A stretch of 64,000 nt of DNA, taken from positions 1 to 64,000 of the forward strand of contig JAPCYN010000013.1 in the NCBI GenBank assembly GCA_025941565.1, given 5' to 3'. Below the pieces are notes generated by a model, which was not told the DNA's origin, did no database searches, and saw nothing but the letters and a program-made list of their open reading frames with translations. Positions 46,427-56,770 of this stretch are shown here, piece by piece (the first letter of the stretch is position 1; each line of letters starts with the position of its first letter). The DNA comes from Legionella sp. 515359. GTDB taxonomy: Bacteria; Pseudomonadota; Gammaproteobacteria; Legionellales; Legionellaceae. The translations under genes and the position numbers were made by a program.

Positions 46427-48187
46427 ATGAAACATACTGTAGAGCAGCTTCTAAAACACGCTTTAATGTCATTACAAAAGTCAGACGAAGTACCTTCTGA
46501 TTTAGATGTTGAGATTAAGGTAGACCGTGCAAAAGATTCCGCTCATGGTGATTATGCCAGTAATTTGGCCTTAATTTTAGCAAAACCGTGTCGCCAGGCA
46601 CCGCGCAAAATAGCGGAACTGCTCGTTCAGGCGCTCCCTGCTGATCCTGCCGTGGAAAAAGTGGAAATCGCTGGGGCTGGGTTTATTAATTTCTTTATAC
46701 GCAACAGTTCTCGTTCACAAATTATCGGTGAAATATTGGATAAAGGTGAACACTTTGGACGCAGTACGATTGGCCAAAATCAAAAAGTATTGATTGAGTT
46801 TGTTTCTGCTAACCCCACCGGTCCTTTGCATGTAGGTCATGGGAGAGGGGCTGCTTTTGGAGCTACCTTAGGAAATGTTTTAAAGGCTGCAGGTTATGAT
46901 GTGACTTTAGAATATTATGTCAACGACGCTGGAAGGCAAATGAATATTCTTGCTGCCAGTGTGTGGTTACGTTATCTAGAGCTTGCAACCGAACCTGTTG
47001 TTATTCCTGCCAATGCCTATAAGGGGAATTATGTTTCTGAAATAGCACAGGAATTTTGGGCTGAACATGGTAAGGAGTATGTACATCCATGGACCACTGT
47101 AATCGAAGGCCTGCCTCTTGATGAGCCTCATGGTGGTGATAAGGAAATTTATATTGATGCTTTAGTTACTCGTGCGAAACACCTGTTGGGTGCAGATGCA
47201 TTTGCTCTGTTTCATCAACATGCATTAAATACTGTTCTTGATGACATCAAAGATGATCTTGCTGGATTTGGCGTGAAATATGATAGCTGGTTCTCTGAAC
47301 AATCCCTGTTTGAAGATGGTTCCATTAAAAAAGGTATTCAGGCGTTAAAGGACGGTGGTCATACTTTTGAAAAAGAAGGTGCGCTTTGGTTCAGAGCAAC
47401 TGATTTTGGCGATGAAAAAGATCGGGTACTGGTACGTGCTAACGGCCATACTACTTATTTTGCCTCCGATGTTGCTTATCATTGGAATAAATATGATAGA
47501 GGTTATGATCGGGTAATTGATATTTTTGGTGCGGATCATCATGGTTATATTACTCGGTTACGTGCTGTAGTTCAGGCTTTGGGACATGACGAAAGCGCGC
47601 TTGATGTATTATTAGTTCAATTTGCCATTTTATATCGCGGTTCTGATCGGGTACAAATGTCCACACGCAGTGGTTCTTTTGTCACTTTAAGGGAGTTGCG
47701 CAATGAAGTAGGAAATGATGCGGCGCGTTACTTTTATGTAGCACGCAAGTCAGAACAACATATGGATTTTGATTTGGACTTGGCTAAATCAGAGTCAAGT
47801 GATAACCCGGTCTATTATATTCAATATGCTCATGCGAGAATATGCTCTGTGCTAAGACAGTTAAAGGAGCGAGGTTTGCTTTGGGATAAGGCAATTGGAC
47901 TAAAGCATATTGATTTATTAGAGCAATCCCATGAAATTCATTTAATTTCTTTAATTAGTCGTTATCCGGAAATTGTGGAATTAGCGGCTGCTCAATGTGA
48001 GCCCCATCAAGTGGCGTATTATTTACGTGAAGTAGCCAATGGCTTGCATAGTTATTATAATGCTGTTCCGCTTTTGTGTGAACAAGAGCAATTACGATGC
48101 GCTCGTCTTTGTTTACTCGAGGCAGTGCGTCAGGTGTTAATGAATGGTTTAGATTTATTGGGCGTTTCAGCTCCAGAGAGTATGTGA
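46427..48187 (+). CDS. argS: Arginyl-tRNA synthetase
   Basis: Class I aminoacyl-tRNA synthetase charging tRNA-Arg; 586 residues. The N-terminal tRNA-binding domain (residues 1-110) precedes the HIGH-type motif in [33 protein letters not shown] is the conserved catalytic-domain segment; the KMSKS region reads VQMSTRSG. The C-terminal anticodon-binding helical bundle (about 460-586) is complete. Its stop overlaps the start of the SPOR gene (TGATG), so they are coupled. Confidence 0.96.
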   Translation: MKHTVEQLLKHALMSLQKSDEVPSDLDVEIKVDRAKDSAHGDYASNLALILAKPCRQAPRKIAELLVQALPADPAVEKVEIAGAGFINFFIRNSSRSQIIGEILDKGEHFGRSTIGQNQKVLIEFVSANPTGPLHVGHGRGAAFGATLGNVLKAAGYDVTLEYYVNDAGRQMNILAASVWLRYLELATEPVVIPANAYKGNYVSEIAQEFWAEHGKEYVHPWTTVIEGLPLDEPHGGDKEIYIDALVTRAKHLLGADAFALFHQHALNTVLDDIKDDLAGFGVKYDSWFSEQSLFEDGSIKKGIQALKDGGHTFEKEGALWFRATDFGDEKDRVLVRANGHTTYFASDVAYHWNKYDRGYDRVIDIFGADHHGYITRLRAVVQALGHDESALDVLLVQFAILYRGSDRVQMSTRSGSFVTLRELRNEVGNDAARYFYVARKSEQHMDFDLDLAKSESSDNPVYYIQYAHARICSVLRQLKERGLLWDKAIGLKHIDLLEQSHEIHLISLISRYPEIVELAAAQCEPHQVAYYLREVANGLHSYYNAVPLLCEQEQLRCARLCLLEAVRQVLMNGLDLLGVSAPESM

Positions 48188-48894
48188 TGGCAAAAGAATA
48201 TGGAAATAGGCGTTCTTCACGGTCGCGCGGTGGCGCACCGCACCAGTTTCTAGTGATTACCTTTACTTTTTTATTAGGTTATTTGACTGCTTCCTTTTTC
48301 GATATTGAGATAATAAGCAACTGGTTAAATTCCCAGGTTTTGGCTCATCATGAAATGAAAAAAGAACCTGCCAAACCCGCGGCACAACGCGCAGCGATTC
48401 CGCCTAAACCAAAGTTTGAGTTTTACACACTACTGACTAATGAGAAAACTCCTGGTTCACAACCAAATGCCAATTCTGCTGCCTCAACTCAACCCACTGC
48501 AAATGCAGCAGCAACCGTAGCCAACGCTACAACATCAACTGCTTATGCTGCTGGTACAGTAACCACAACACCAGTAAACCAAAATGCACCTAAAGTGCAA
48601 CAATCGGTCGCTGTCAATAACACGCCTGCAGCAAAACCTGTTGCTTCAACGGAGCGAGGAAAATTTTTAGTGCAAGTCGCTTCATTTAAAGCACGTAAAG
48701 ATGCAGAACAAATGAAAGGTACATTAATACTGAAAGGTTTCAGTGTATACATTGTCCCTGTAAGTCATGCCACAAAAGGCAATTGGTTCCGAGTAGTAGT
48801 AGGTCCTTATCCTAATCGAGCACTTGCCCAACAGGCTCAAATAGTTTTGGCCAAAAATGAACGTCTGAATGGTATGGTTACCAGTGGTGGATAA
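48187..48894 (+). CDS. SPOR-domain protein (FtsN-like)
   Basis: A 235-residue bitopic inner-membrane protein. A basic cytoplasmic N-terminus (RRSSRSRGGAPHQF) precedes one membrane helix (FLVITFTFLLGYLTASFF). A low-complexity Ala/Thr/Asn/Pro periplasmic linker (about 95-150) follows. The C-terminal SPOR domain starts KFLVQVASFKARKDAEQMKG and ends VVVGPYPNRALAQQAQIVL; it binds denuded peptidoglycan at the division septum. The ATG overlaps the argS stop. The argS-SPOR arrangement is common in gammaproteobacteria. Confidence 0.88.
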   Translation: MAKEYGNRRSSRSRGGAPHQFLVITFTFLLGYLTASFFDIEIISNWLNSQVLAHHEMKKEPAKPAAQRAAIPPKPKFEFYTLLTNEKTPGSQPNANSAASTQPTANAAATVANATTSTAYAAGTVTTTPVNQNAPKVQQSVAVNNTPAAKPVASTERGKFLVQVASFKARKDAEQMKGTLILKGFSVYIVPVSHATKGNWFRVVVGPYPNRALAQQAQIVLAKNERLNGMVTSGG

Positions 48895-48936
48895 CGACTC
48901 TGTGAGTGCGTCAGCGAAATCCAACCCAAGATTCGT

Positions 48937-49275
48937 TTAACGACGCACAACCACCTGAATATTTCCCGCGTTTTTGATTGCGTGGGGTTTGCTAATCTCT
49001 ACTGTAACTTGAGAAACTTTAAATTGTTTTTTGATTAAATCTGCGACTTCATTGGCAACTGTTTCAATGAGTTGAAATGATTTGGATTCTACATAAAGGG
49101 TTACACTGCCGCAAAGTGCTTCATAATCTATGGTCTTGGTCAAATCCTCCTGACAAGCACTGAAATCAGTATCAATACTGATATCAATTAATAATTGTTG
49201 ATTAATGCGTTGCTCCCATGCGTAAACGCCAATTTTGGTACTTACCTTAAGCGCTTTTATAGTTAAAGTATCCAA
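48937..49275 (-). CDS. folB: Dihydroneopterin aldolase
   Basis: Folate pathway enzyme that converts dihydroneopterin to hydroxymethyldihydropterin and glycolaldehyde; 112 residues, near the usual length of about 115-120. It starts DTLTIKALKVSTKIGVYAWE, and the conserved acid and lysine lie in the segments IDYEALCGSVTLYVES and VEISKPHAIKNAG. The start codon is TTG (49275-49273), with no ATG closer to the conserved N-terminus, so weak initiation is likely. Convergent with the SPOR gene. Confidence 0.88.
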   Translation of the reverse strand: MDTLTIKALKVSTKIGVYAWEQRINQQLLIDISIDTDFSACQEDLTKTIDYEALCGSVTLYVESKSFQLIETVANEVADLIKKQFKVSQVTVEISKPHAIKNAGNIQVVVRR

Positions 49276-49547
49276 TCTTAGTTCTGCCTGCCAAAAAGTG
49301 ACTTATTGATGATTCTACCTAAATAGTTCTCATGATGTATAGAGTGGTGGCCTGAGTGCTTTGCACCCAGACTATAAATTATTTATATTTGTGATTCATT
49401 CGTTTGCGTATTCATGCTGATTTTGAGTCGTATGTGGGTTGTGACGAATCGCAAATTATGTTTCAAAATTCAATTCGTGCATTATTTTAGAGTAGATATT
49501 ACTGTAAATATGTTAGCATTAAAGCATTTTAATGATGTTGGGATGTC

Positions 49548-50609
49548 ATGATGTATGATTTGGATCGATCTTTGTTTCTTCGCGCTCTAAGACGACAACC
49601 TGTGGACCGAACTCCAGTATGGATGATGCGTCAAGCAGGGCGTTATCTGCCTGAATATCGAAAGACAAGAGAGCAGGCTGGCGATTTTTTAAGTCTTTGT
49701 AAGAATCCGGAGCTTGCTTGTGAGGTGACTTTGCAGCCTTTGCGCCGTTATGCTCTGGATGCCGCTATTTTATTTTCTGATATTTTGACCATTCCTGATG
49801 CGATGGGCCTCGGTTTGTATTTTTCCGAAGGTGAAGGACCCTGTTTCCATCGTCCTTTACACGATATGCAGGCAATTAGTAACTTACAAATCCCCGAAGC
49901 AGATTCTTTAGCATATGTAATGAATGCAGTACGGTTAATCCGTCGAGAGATGCCCAAAGAGCTCCCTTTAATCGGTTTTGCAGGAAGTCCATGGACTTTG
50001 GCTTGTTATATGGTTGAAGGGAAAAGCACGAGAGACTTTAAGCGTATTTTGCATTTGATTTATACCGAAAGTGAAGCGGCTCATATGTTGCTGCATAAAC
50101 TTGCAGTTTCCGTAGCCGATTATCTTATCGAACAAATCAAAGCGGGTGTTAATGCCGTCATGCTTTTTGATACCTGGGGTGGAATCTTAACCCCAGAGAA
50201 TTATCAAAAATTTTCTCTGGGGTACATGCACCAAATCGTACAGCAAATTAAAGCAAATTACCCCGATATCCCCGTTATTTTGTTTACCAAAGGCGGTGGT
50301 CAGTGGTTAGAAAAAATGCTGATTACCGGTTGTGATGCCTTAGGAGTAGATTGGACCTGTGATTTGGGTGACGCGCGGCGAAGAGTGGGTGAGCGCGTCG
50401 CATTACAGGGGAATCTTGATCCCTCTGTATTGTTGACTTCAGAACAATGCGTTCGAGAACAAGTACAAAAGGTATTGGCATCTTTCGGATCAGGTTCAGG
50501 CCACGTGTTCAATCTCGGTCATGGTATAACTCCTGACGTACCTCCGGAACATGTTGCTGCCATGATTGAGGCCGTTCATGAATTTAGTCCTTATTATCAT
50601 CAGAAATAA
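49548..50609 (+). CDS. hemE: Uroporphyrinogen decarboxylase
   Basis: Haem pathway enzyme that removes four carboxyl groups from uroporphyrinogen III; 353 residues. The N-terminal signature is [20 protein letters not shown] with the catalytic arginine. [15 protein letters not shown] and [20 protein letters not shown] are the other typical segments. ATG at 49548 is followed by a second ATG; GGGA lies upstream. Alone here, cytoplasmic. Confidence 0.95.
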   Translation: MMYDLDRSLFLRALRRQPVDRTPVWMMRQAGRYLPEYRKTREQAGDFLSLCKNPELACEVTLQPLRRYALDAAILFSDILTIPDAMGLGLYFSEGEGPCFHRPLHDMQAISNLQIPEADSLAYVMNAVRLIRREMPKELPLIGFAGSPWTLACYMVEGKSTRDFKRILHLIYTESEAAHMLLHKLAVSVADYLIEQIKAGVNAVMLFDTWGGILTPENYQKFSLGYMHQIVQQIKANYPDIPVILFTKGGGQWLEKMLITGCDALGVDWTCDLGDARRRVGERVALQGNLDPSVLLTSEQCVREQVQKVLASFGSGSGHVFNLGHGITPDVPPEHVAAMIEAVHEFSPYYHQK

Positions 50610-50674
50610 AATCAAGTGTCGTCCGGGTTTTGCTTTACTCGGATAATTTGGACGCTCAAACGTAAGTCAATAGC

Positions 50675-50706
50675 GAGGTAGCCCGCTTTTGAAAGCGGAT
50701 TACCTC
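50675..50706. terminator. Hairpin between the convergent hemE and ankyrin genes
   Basis: GAGGTA...CCGCTTT (50675-50689) pairs with AAAGCGG...TACCTC (50692-50706) around a short loop with one mismatched pair of bases. Probable bidirectional terminator. Confidence 0.5.
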
Positions 50707-50764
50707 ACCAATGAAAATAATCATAATTTAACTTTTTTATTAAAGCCTTCTAATCACTGTTGGC

Positions 50765-52561
50765 TTAAGCGATGTGGATTTGTAGTTGTGCTGGTGAGTC
50801 AATGAGTAATGGCGTCTTTTCATTAATTACGTTCATATCCATTTGAATTTTCTTTAGGATCTTAAGAATTTTATCTAAACCCGCTTTAGTCGTAAATAAA
50901 TTGTGGGGCTTAGCAAATTTATCCATTTCTGCTTTTAACGCAGTAACTTTTTTTAAATCTGTGGGCAATGAGTCATTGTCTAAGTGGGTTAATGCGGTGA
51001 CAAAATTGTTTAAGCGTGAATAAATATCGGATTCATTAATCGAAATGTTCGGCATTCTATTCCAGCATGGACTGGAACGGGATAAAGAAATAAGAAACAG
51101 ACTTGAACCGCATATTGTTTCTATAATTAACAGTATCGTCCACATAATATTCCATGCCAATAAACTGTCGATTTTATCGTCAGGTGCATGTTTTTTATCT
51201 GCTTGGTCATACTCATCTTGAGAACTTTTAACACATAATCCAAAATAAATGGAAAAGGCTGCTGTTAAAGCGAGAATAGATAAAGGTATTCCAATCGCCA
51301 AAACTCGATGCCGAAATGAATAAGAGGGAGTATTAAGTTCTAATTCGCCGGGATACATTTCGAGTTCACGGATCAATGAGGCTATTTGAAAGCGATTGTC
51401 TTCAAAAATGTCGAAATTTTTAGATTTTTGAGGACTTATCACTTTCTGAGCAAAAAATTGCATGGGAGCGAGTGTTATCGGTTCTATAAGTCCCAATTTC
51501 TCAACATATTTTGGCATTTGCTCAAGTATCCATTCGGGAACTGGAGTTTCTACCTCTGTGTACAAATCTTGATGAGGAACTTTTTCTTTTCCTTTCTTTT
51601 GCTTATCATCCTCATCAATCACCGCAAAATCCTCTTCAACGCTTGTCAGTTTCTTAAACGTGGTTCTTAGAGGTATTTTTGAATTATATTGATGATGCGC
51701 TTTCATCATAGCAAATAGCGTCATCGGTTGTCGCAGAGCATTGATATAACGAAAGTAAATTTTTTGTGCTGACTCTATATCAGGATGTCGGTCTAAAAAA
51801 TTTTCATAGAGTTCAATAAAATAGTCCTTAGATTGCTTGTTTTCTCTGTTGATTGCTAAGCGAAGAATGGCTTCCTGAGCTTCAAAAGGAAGCTGGCAAT
51901 GAAGATCAAGGGCAGAATCAAGAACATTAGTAAGGATACTTAAATCGGCTCCTTTGCGTATTAACACCCCTATTGCATTATAACAAACTGACTTGAGTTC
52001 ACCAGAGAGTGTTTGATAGTTGGTATGTAAATATTGGTAGAGCAGAAAAAGAGCGGTGCAACCCTTATTATTGATTAGATTAAGTCGATTAAGAGCAGAT
52101 TCCTCATCTGCGAGAGTATCTAATAACAACTTTATGGTTTCATGGTCGCCATTCATTGCGGCAACATGCAAAGGGGTATTCTTTTGATTATCGGCTAACC
52201 ATATCCAATCATCTTGATCGCTCATGTTTGCATAAAGAATAAGTACCTGGACTACATCTAAAAAATTGGCTTTTACCGCAAACCATAGAAGAGTATGCTC
52301 CTGATTATCGCTCCAAAAAATAACATTCTCAGCTTGCTCCTGAATTTTCTCTAATAAAAATAAGGTGATTTCGCTAGTAGAATTATTGATTAAAGCTAAA
52401 TGTAATAAGGTTTGTCCTTGTTCGTTACGTGTTTCGAGGTAAGGGTAGTTGGTTTTTTCTAGGGCTGTGAATGATGCTTGCACATGCTCCAATTTTCCCA
52501 AACCAATTTCTTGTTGCAAACCTAATACTAAAAGTGGTGTTGACTCGGCTTTTTGTTGCAT
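50765..52561 (-). CDS. Ankyrin-repeat protein with transmembrane helices, candidate Dot/Icm effector
   Basis: A 598-residue Legionella-type protein. The N-terminal half carries about four to five ankyrin repeats, for example RNEQGQTLLHLALINNSTSE (about 42-61) and NQKNTPLHVAAMNGDHETIK (about 125-144). A linker rich in Glu/Lys follows near 300-340. Two hydrophobic helices lie near 415-445 (LAIGIPLSILALTAAFSIYF) and 470-490 (IMWTILLIIETICGSSLFLI). The tail is hydrophilic with NEKTPLLIDSPAQL. No signal peptide. Legionella use many ankyrin proteins as translocated effectors; here this is an inference from architecture. Confidence 0.7.
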   Translation of the reverse strand: MQQKAESTPLLVLGLQQEIGLGKLEHVQASFTALEKTNYPYLETRNEQGQTLLHLALINNSTSEITLFLLEKIQEQAENVIFWSDNQEHTLLWFAVKANFLDVVQVLILYANMSDQDDWIWLADNQKNTPLHVAAMNGDHETIKLLLDTLADEESALNRLNLINNKGCTALFLLYQYLHTNYQTLSGELKSVCYNAIGVLIRKGADLSILTNVLDSALDLHCQLPFEAQEAILRLAINRENKQSKDYFIELYENFLDRHPDIESAQKIYFRYINALRQPMTLFAMMKAHHQYNSKIPLRTTFKKLTSVEEDFAVIDEDDKQKKGKEKVPHQDLYTEVETPVPEWILEQMPKYVEKLGLIEPITLAPMQFFAQKVISPQKSKNFDIFEDNRFQIASLIRELEMYPGELELNTPSYSFRHRVLAIGIPLSILALTAAFSIYFGLCVKSSQDEYDQADKKHAPDDKIDSLLAWNIMWTILLIIETICGSSLFLISLSRSSPCWNRMPNISINESDIYSRLNNFVTALTHLDNDSLPTDLKKVTALKAEMDKFAKPHNLFTTKAGLDKILKILKKIQMDMNVINEKTPLLIDSPAQLQIHIA

Positions 52562-52916
52562 GTTAATTCCTTATAAAAATCTTAAAGTGGGGATGGAATC
52601 TGGATTGAGTATGTCGTGAGAAATAGGGTCTGAGATAGAACAACCACTCATCAGTAATAAGCCATCTTGCTTGACTAATGGGAACTCTGTCATATTTATG
52701 GCTATAAATCAATAAGATAGCTCACTACATGCGTTGGTTTTTTGTAAGGCGCTGATTTAGAAATTGCTTTAAGATTTTTGTTTCAAGTCATACAGCTCTA
52801 AATTTTTCCTGGTATGAAATAACGGTTTACAGATACTTACTCTCTCTTTCGGCGATTTTATCCATGGTAAAATCAAATTAAATACAGATTTAACAGAAAT
52901 AAAAAGGAACATCACG
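52562..52916. other. Intergenic region, no gene seen
   Basis: 355 bp between the divergent ankyrin and GIY-YIG genes. AT-rich. I find no repeat, RNA or ORF. The last bases (AAAAAGGAACATCACG) form the ribosome binding site of the GIY-YIG gene. Confidence 0.4.
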
Positions 52917-53192
52917 ATGAGTAACTCATCTTATTGGGTATATATGTTACTTTGCGAAAACAATACTTATTATACGGGTTATACAAATAATCTTGAAAAA
53001 CGTTACCTGTCTCATGTTGAAGGTACGGGTAGATGTAAGTACACCCGTAGTTTTAAGCCAATAAAAATTGCTCAGTCCTGGGAAATCAGAGAAGGTAAAT
53101 TAAAAGCAATGAAAGTGGAGCGTTATATTAAAAAGTTGTCGCGAATGGATAAAGATAAAATTGTTAATGATCCCAATTTACTTGAAGTGTAG
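52917..53192 (+). CDS. GIY-YIG nuclease family protein (YhbQ-like)
   Basis: A 91-residue single-domain GIY-YIG protein. WVYMLLCENNTYYTGYTNNL contains the two aromatic/Gly motifs. EKRYLSHVEGTGRCKYTRS supplies the family arginine and histidine, and Glu in MKVERYIKKL is the metal ligand. Small members like this are common in bacteria and their DNA substrates are unknown. RBS AAGGAACATCACG. Confidence 0.85.
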   Translation: MSNSSYWVYMLLCENNTYYTGYTNNLEKRYLSHVEGTGRCKYTRSFKPIKIAQSWEIREGKLKAMKVERYIKKLSRMDKDKIVNDPNLLEV

Positions 53193-53347
53193 TTGCTCTG
53201 TGTCGGGTCTTTTTTTTCTCCCTCGCTTTTATAAATTAAACGAGCGCTTTCAGCAAGAAAGCGGTATACCAAGTGTGCCGAACGAATTTCTTGATTTATT
53301 TTCATAATCTGTAGTGAATTGATTCGTGAGCTATAAGATACAAAGGG

Positions 53348-53767
53348 TTAACGGATCCTATTCTCTACAACAACTAATTCAGGTAAATCGTGTTCATAAT
53401 CCATTATAGATTTTGCGATGTGACAATATACCGCATGAGTCACATCGGTTCGGAGCCAGCTTTCGGTATTGGTCTTTTTTATCCCGTCATAGCCTTTTGC
53501 CAATAATACATCTTTTATACGATGTATTTTATCATCCTCATCGAGTAAGTTACTGTCCAAGATCCTGTTTATTTCAATAATCCCTTTAGGCATAAGAAAT
53601 TCATGTTTTGCTATAGAAATATAGTCTAAAGCGATATGCGGATTCATTAAACAAACGAGATTATAAGCAAATTGTCGCACCCAATTATAATTTACTTCTT
53701 TTTCCCAACCTTCGGAACGGTGTATTAATTGCTTGATTTTCGCTAATAACTTGGATGATGTATGCAT
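53348..53767 (-). CDS. Hypothetical protein
   Basis: A 139-residue protein I do not recognise. Helical, no membrane segment, with IKDVLLAKGYDGIKKTNTES and AVYCHIAKSIMDYEH as the most distinctive pieces. No neighbour suggests a role. It sits in a run of minus-strand orphan genes (53348-56357). Confidence 0.5.
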   Translation of the reverse strand: MHTSSKLLAKIKQLIHRSEGWEKEVNYNWVRQFAYNLVCLMNPHIALDYISIAKHEFLMPKGIIEINRILDSNLLDEDDKIHRIKDVLLAKGYDGIKKTNTESWLRTDVTHAVYCHIAKSIMDYEHDLPELVVVENRIR

Positions 53768-53827
53768 GGATTTCCCTAGTTGTACCAGTCCCTAATAATA
53801 CCCTGGAGGTTATTAATTCTGCTTCTA

Positions 53828-54472
53828 TTATGACATGCGCTCAAACACCGCTACATGCAATGTATGAATTAATGGCAATTGCGCAACATCTTGTTTTAGT
53901 TGAAAACCACATGCATTAAAATATGACTCAAGCTCTGATAATGGTGTGGCATAACGTGGAATGATTTTGCCGGCCATGCGTTTAAAAGAACGCATTAAAG
54001 ATGTCCATGAATAAGGACTAAAATAAGATAACACCACCATGTGCTTGGCCACTCGGCATAATTCAGTCACTGTTTTTTTGCGGATTTCCTGAGTTGGGAA
54101 ATGGTGGAATAATCGAAAACAAACAATGGTATCGAACGATTGCGCGTCATAGGTGAGTTGTTCCACATCTTGTGATTCAATGGTGCATGACAACTGTGCT
54201 TCAGCAATATTTTTTCGCGCCAAATTCCGCATGGCCTCGCTTAAATCAGCGCCCTTCATCTGATAACCTTGCTGCTCGAAGTGAATGCATAACCGCCCAC
54301 CACCACAGGGTAAATCCAGCACCCGATGTTGCTTTGGAATGAATGCAAATGCTCTATCAATCAATCGCAGTTCTGCCAAATGTTTTTTCTGATCACGCTT
54401 ATAATACTCGACAGCCTCATTATTTTGATCATACTTATAGCGCGCTGCATATGCTTCCTTTTGAGCAGTCAT
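53828..54472 (-). CDS. Class I SAM-dependent methyltransferase
   Basis: A 214-residue Rossmann-fold methyltransferase. Motif I is HRVLDLPCGGGRLCIHFEQQ, motif II includes GADLSEAMRNLARKN, and FDTIVCFRLFHHFP is motif III/IV (methyltransferase type 11). Substrate unknown. RRM and membrane features are absent, so it is cytoplasmic. Confidence 0.8.
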   Translation of the reverse strand: MTAQKEAYAARYKYDQNNEAVEYYKRDQKKHLAELRLIDRAFAFIPKQHRVLDLPCGGGRLCIHFEQQGYQMKGADLSEAMRNLARKNIAEAQLSCTIESQDVEQLTYDAQSFDTIVCFRLFHHFPTQEIRKKTVTELCRVAKHMVVLSYFSPYSWTSLMRSFKRMAGKIIPRYATPLSELESYFNACGFQLKQDVAQLPLIHTLHVAVFERMS

Positions 54473-54571
54473 ATCAATATCCCTGATAAGAAATGAAATT
54501 ATTATATAGTAAAACGAAAGAAGTTTTCCAAAATAAAATGAGTATATTAGTCCCTTCGGCTAATAACCGAC

Positions 54572-55552
54572 TCAGTGAAGACAATATTCCGCTTTGGAAT
54601 CTTCAAAAATAAACTCTTCTATTAATCCAAAGTAATTTTTGATATGCGATTTATAAGATGATAAACATTTAATTTCTTCTGGAATAGCTTGTTCATAAAA
54701 CTCTAATAAAGTGCTTTTATCTTCCAAGTTTCCCGTAAAAAAGCTTAGCGGCCTTATCACTTCAAAAAATGAATGATGTCCGAGAGCAATTGTAGAGGAT
54801 GCCACCAAAATTCCTAACAGTTGATATTCTGTTTTTGAATGCTCTACTAACGAGTTCATCTGGTTTACGGTTTTTCCTATGCCTCCTGATGCACCAGAAA
54901 TAACGGGTAAGTAATGCTCCCGAAGCCAGAGTGCCATCAAACTATCTTCTTTAGGTTTGTAGTATTGGCGACTGGGAAAGTGAGGGGATGAAAAAAAATC
55001 TTTTAGACTATCGGGCGTATCAGTAAAAGATAAAATACCCAGATGTTTCGTTTCTTTTTCACTATCTAAAGAATCGATTTCTATCACGCCTCTGTTTTTA
55101 TCTGAAAATAGATTGGCCGGTCTCATTTTATCTAAAAGCGGCTTTTTTCCGTGTTGTTTGGAATTGAATAACGATTGTTGGGATAAAGCACTTAGCAAGG
55201 GAATCTGCATGGAGTTTTGTTGTTCCATTTCGGGTAATTTTATTGACGGAAGCGACATGATGCGTTCAGTAAAATATTTACAAAAAGTATCAAACACAGC
55301 TAGCGATGTAGATTGTTTGAGTGTATTCATATCTTTTATATCTGGATATTCCTCAGATACTGTAGAGAAAACCGAGAAGAGCATCCTATTGAACAGGTCA
55401 TTTTCAGAGTTGCTAATAATCACCTGTTCAATTGCTTTAAGTATTTTACTAATAAGAGATTGAAAGGGCTCAGGATGTTCAATAAAGTATTTGGCGAGAT
55501 AACTTTCAAATAAGCACACCTCAATAATATTGTTTTTATCATCAAGTGACAT
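54572..55552 (-). CDS. Legionella-type hypothetical protein, parent of a decayed copy
   Basis: A 326-residue protein I do not recognise. The middle is polar and possibly disordered (about 115-190). The segment LREHYLPVISGASGGIGKT and the hydrophobic piece LLGILVASSTIALGHHSFFE are the most conserved-looking. I start at ATG 55552; a TTG at 55564 is possible. The 5' end and the upstream region are duplicated at 56575-56760, where the gene is broken after about ten codons. Candidate effector by context only. Confidence 0.55.
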   Translation of the reverse strand: MSLDDKNNIIEVCLFESYLAKYFIEHPEPFQSLISKILKAIEQVIISNSENDLFNRMLFSVFSTVSEEYPDIKDMNTLKQSTSLAVFDTFCKYFTERIMSLPSIKLPEMEQQNSMQIPLLSALSQQSLFNSKQHGKKPLLDKMRPANLFSDKNRGVIEIDSLDSEKETKHLGILSFTDTPDSLKDFFSSPHFPSRQYYKPKEDSLMALWLREHYLPVISGASGGIGKTVNQMNSLVEHSKTEYQLLGILVASSTIALGHHSFFEVIRPLSFFTGNLEDKSTLLEFYEQAIPEEIKCLSSYKSHIKNYFGLIEEFIFEDSKAEYCLH

Positions 55553-55717
55553 AATTATAACCAAAATATATAAATTATTGTTGAATTGATTATTATAAAG
55601 AGCGTGTGAATTTAAGCAAATATGCGCTGCTCAAAAATGAATATTTTTATCTGAATTTGAGATTTTGTGATGAAAAATGATAATTTCGTTGGAGATGGAT
55701 AACTTCTTTAATCCTAA
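55519..55717. repeat. Duplicated divergent regulatory region, copy 1
   Basis: Covers the first codons of the gene at 54572-55552 and its upstream region. It aligns end to end with 56575-56760, with small indels. Shared segments include ATTGTTTTTAT, ATCAAGTGACAT, TTATTATAAAGA and GAGATGGATAAC. Confidence 0.8.
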
Positions 55718-55769
55718 AATTATCACATTATGAATGTGGTTTACTGACCAGTAAGTACAACGGATTTTT

Positions 55770-56357
55770 TTATAGGTTCTTATCAAAAAAATCCATTATT
55801 TTAAACCCGGGATATTCATTTTTTTTGGGGTATGCGGTACGGTAATAGCAATTCCAATAGCTTTGAACTCGTTGCCGGATAAGTTCGTAAAACTCTTTAT
55901 TATTCTTAATGAAGGTATTAAATAAGGGGTTATTTATTTTGTCCAGATTACTGGCAATAATATCCAGAATTTCTACTACATATTCTCCAGTTAAACGCAG
56001 TATATACGGTACAACCCACTCATGATTAAGGCTATATTGAATGATCTTTTTGCAATGATTTTCACGAACATACCCATCACAATGACGCGAATAAAAACAA
56101 TCGATGATCGCTCTCTGTTTATCACTTAGCCCAGCATCTTTTGCTGATAATCGATCGAAAATGTGAACGTTTTGGATTTTTTGTAAATGATGTCTTTCGG
56201 GAATTTGGATTACTTCATTATTAACAAGTACCGTAAAACAACCACCACGTATGCCGTAATTGGAGCTCGGTACGGATGTATTATTCTCTATCCCAAAAAT
56301 GTCCTCTTTAAGGTAAGATGGAAACGCCTTTTCAAATTCTTTTGAGCATTCCCACAT
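55770..56357 (-). CDS. Hypothetical protein
   Basis: A 195-residue protein I do not recognise. No signal or membrane segment. Aromatic and cysteine-rich pieces such as IIDCFYSRHCDGYVRENHC stand out. It lies between the two copies of the duplicated regulatory region, so it may have been brought in with the duplication. Confidence 0.5.
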   Translation of the reverse strand: MWECSKEFEKAFPSYLKEDIFGIENNTSVPSSNYGIRGGCFTVLVNNEVIQIPERHHLQKIQNVHIFDRLSAKDAGLSDKQRAIIDCFYSRHCDGYVRENHCKKIIQYSLNHEWVVPYILRLTGEYVVEILDIIASNLDKINNPLFNTFIKNNKEFYELIRQRVQSYWNCYYRTAYPKKNEYPGFKIMDFFDKNL

Positions 56358-56547
56358 TATTAAACCTCAAGCAATAGGATTAAAAAATTACACTTTACCT
56401 TCTTTGGTCATTTTACATCAATGAGTTCCATAAATAGTACTTAACTTTGGATTTTAAGATCTCTATTGAAAGGGCGGGAAACAGGAGAACTTGATAGGCC
56501 GCAAAAACATAGGAATTTGTGTTTTTCGATGTCTTTTAAACTGGGTA

Positions 56548-56607
56548 TCAATATATTGAAGAGCTCCCATTGCCCCTCAATATATTGTTTTTATAATCAA
56601 GTGACAT
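56548..56607 (-). pseudogene. Decayed copy of the start of the 326-residue gene
   Basis: The first codons read MSLDYKNNIL against MSLDDKNNII in the intact gene, after which homology stops and a stop codon comes after 19 residues. The upstream DNA is homologous to that of the intact gene. A remnant of a duplicated paralogue. Confidence 0.65.
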
Positions 56608-56760
56608 CACCAAAAGAAACAATTACTATTAATTTGGTTATTATAAAGATCTTATGAACTTAAGAGAATGCACAATGATCAAAATTAGGTATTTTTTATC
56701 TAAATTTGAAATTTTGTAATGGAAAAATAATGATGTTTGAGATGGATAACGTACTTTAAA
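56575..56760. repeat. Duplicated divergent regulatory region, copy 2
   Basis: Homologous to 55519-55717. It lies immediately upstream of the hook-like gene, so that gene's promoter is part of the duplicated DNA. Confidence 0.8.
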
Positions 56761-56770
56761 AGGACTTAAT

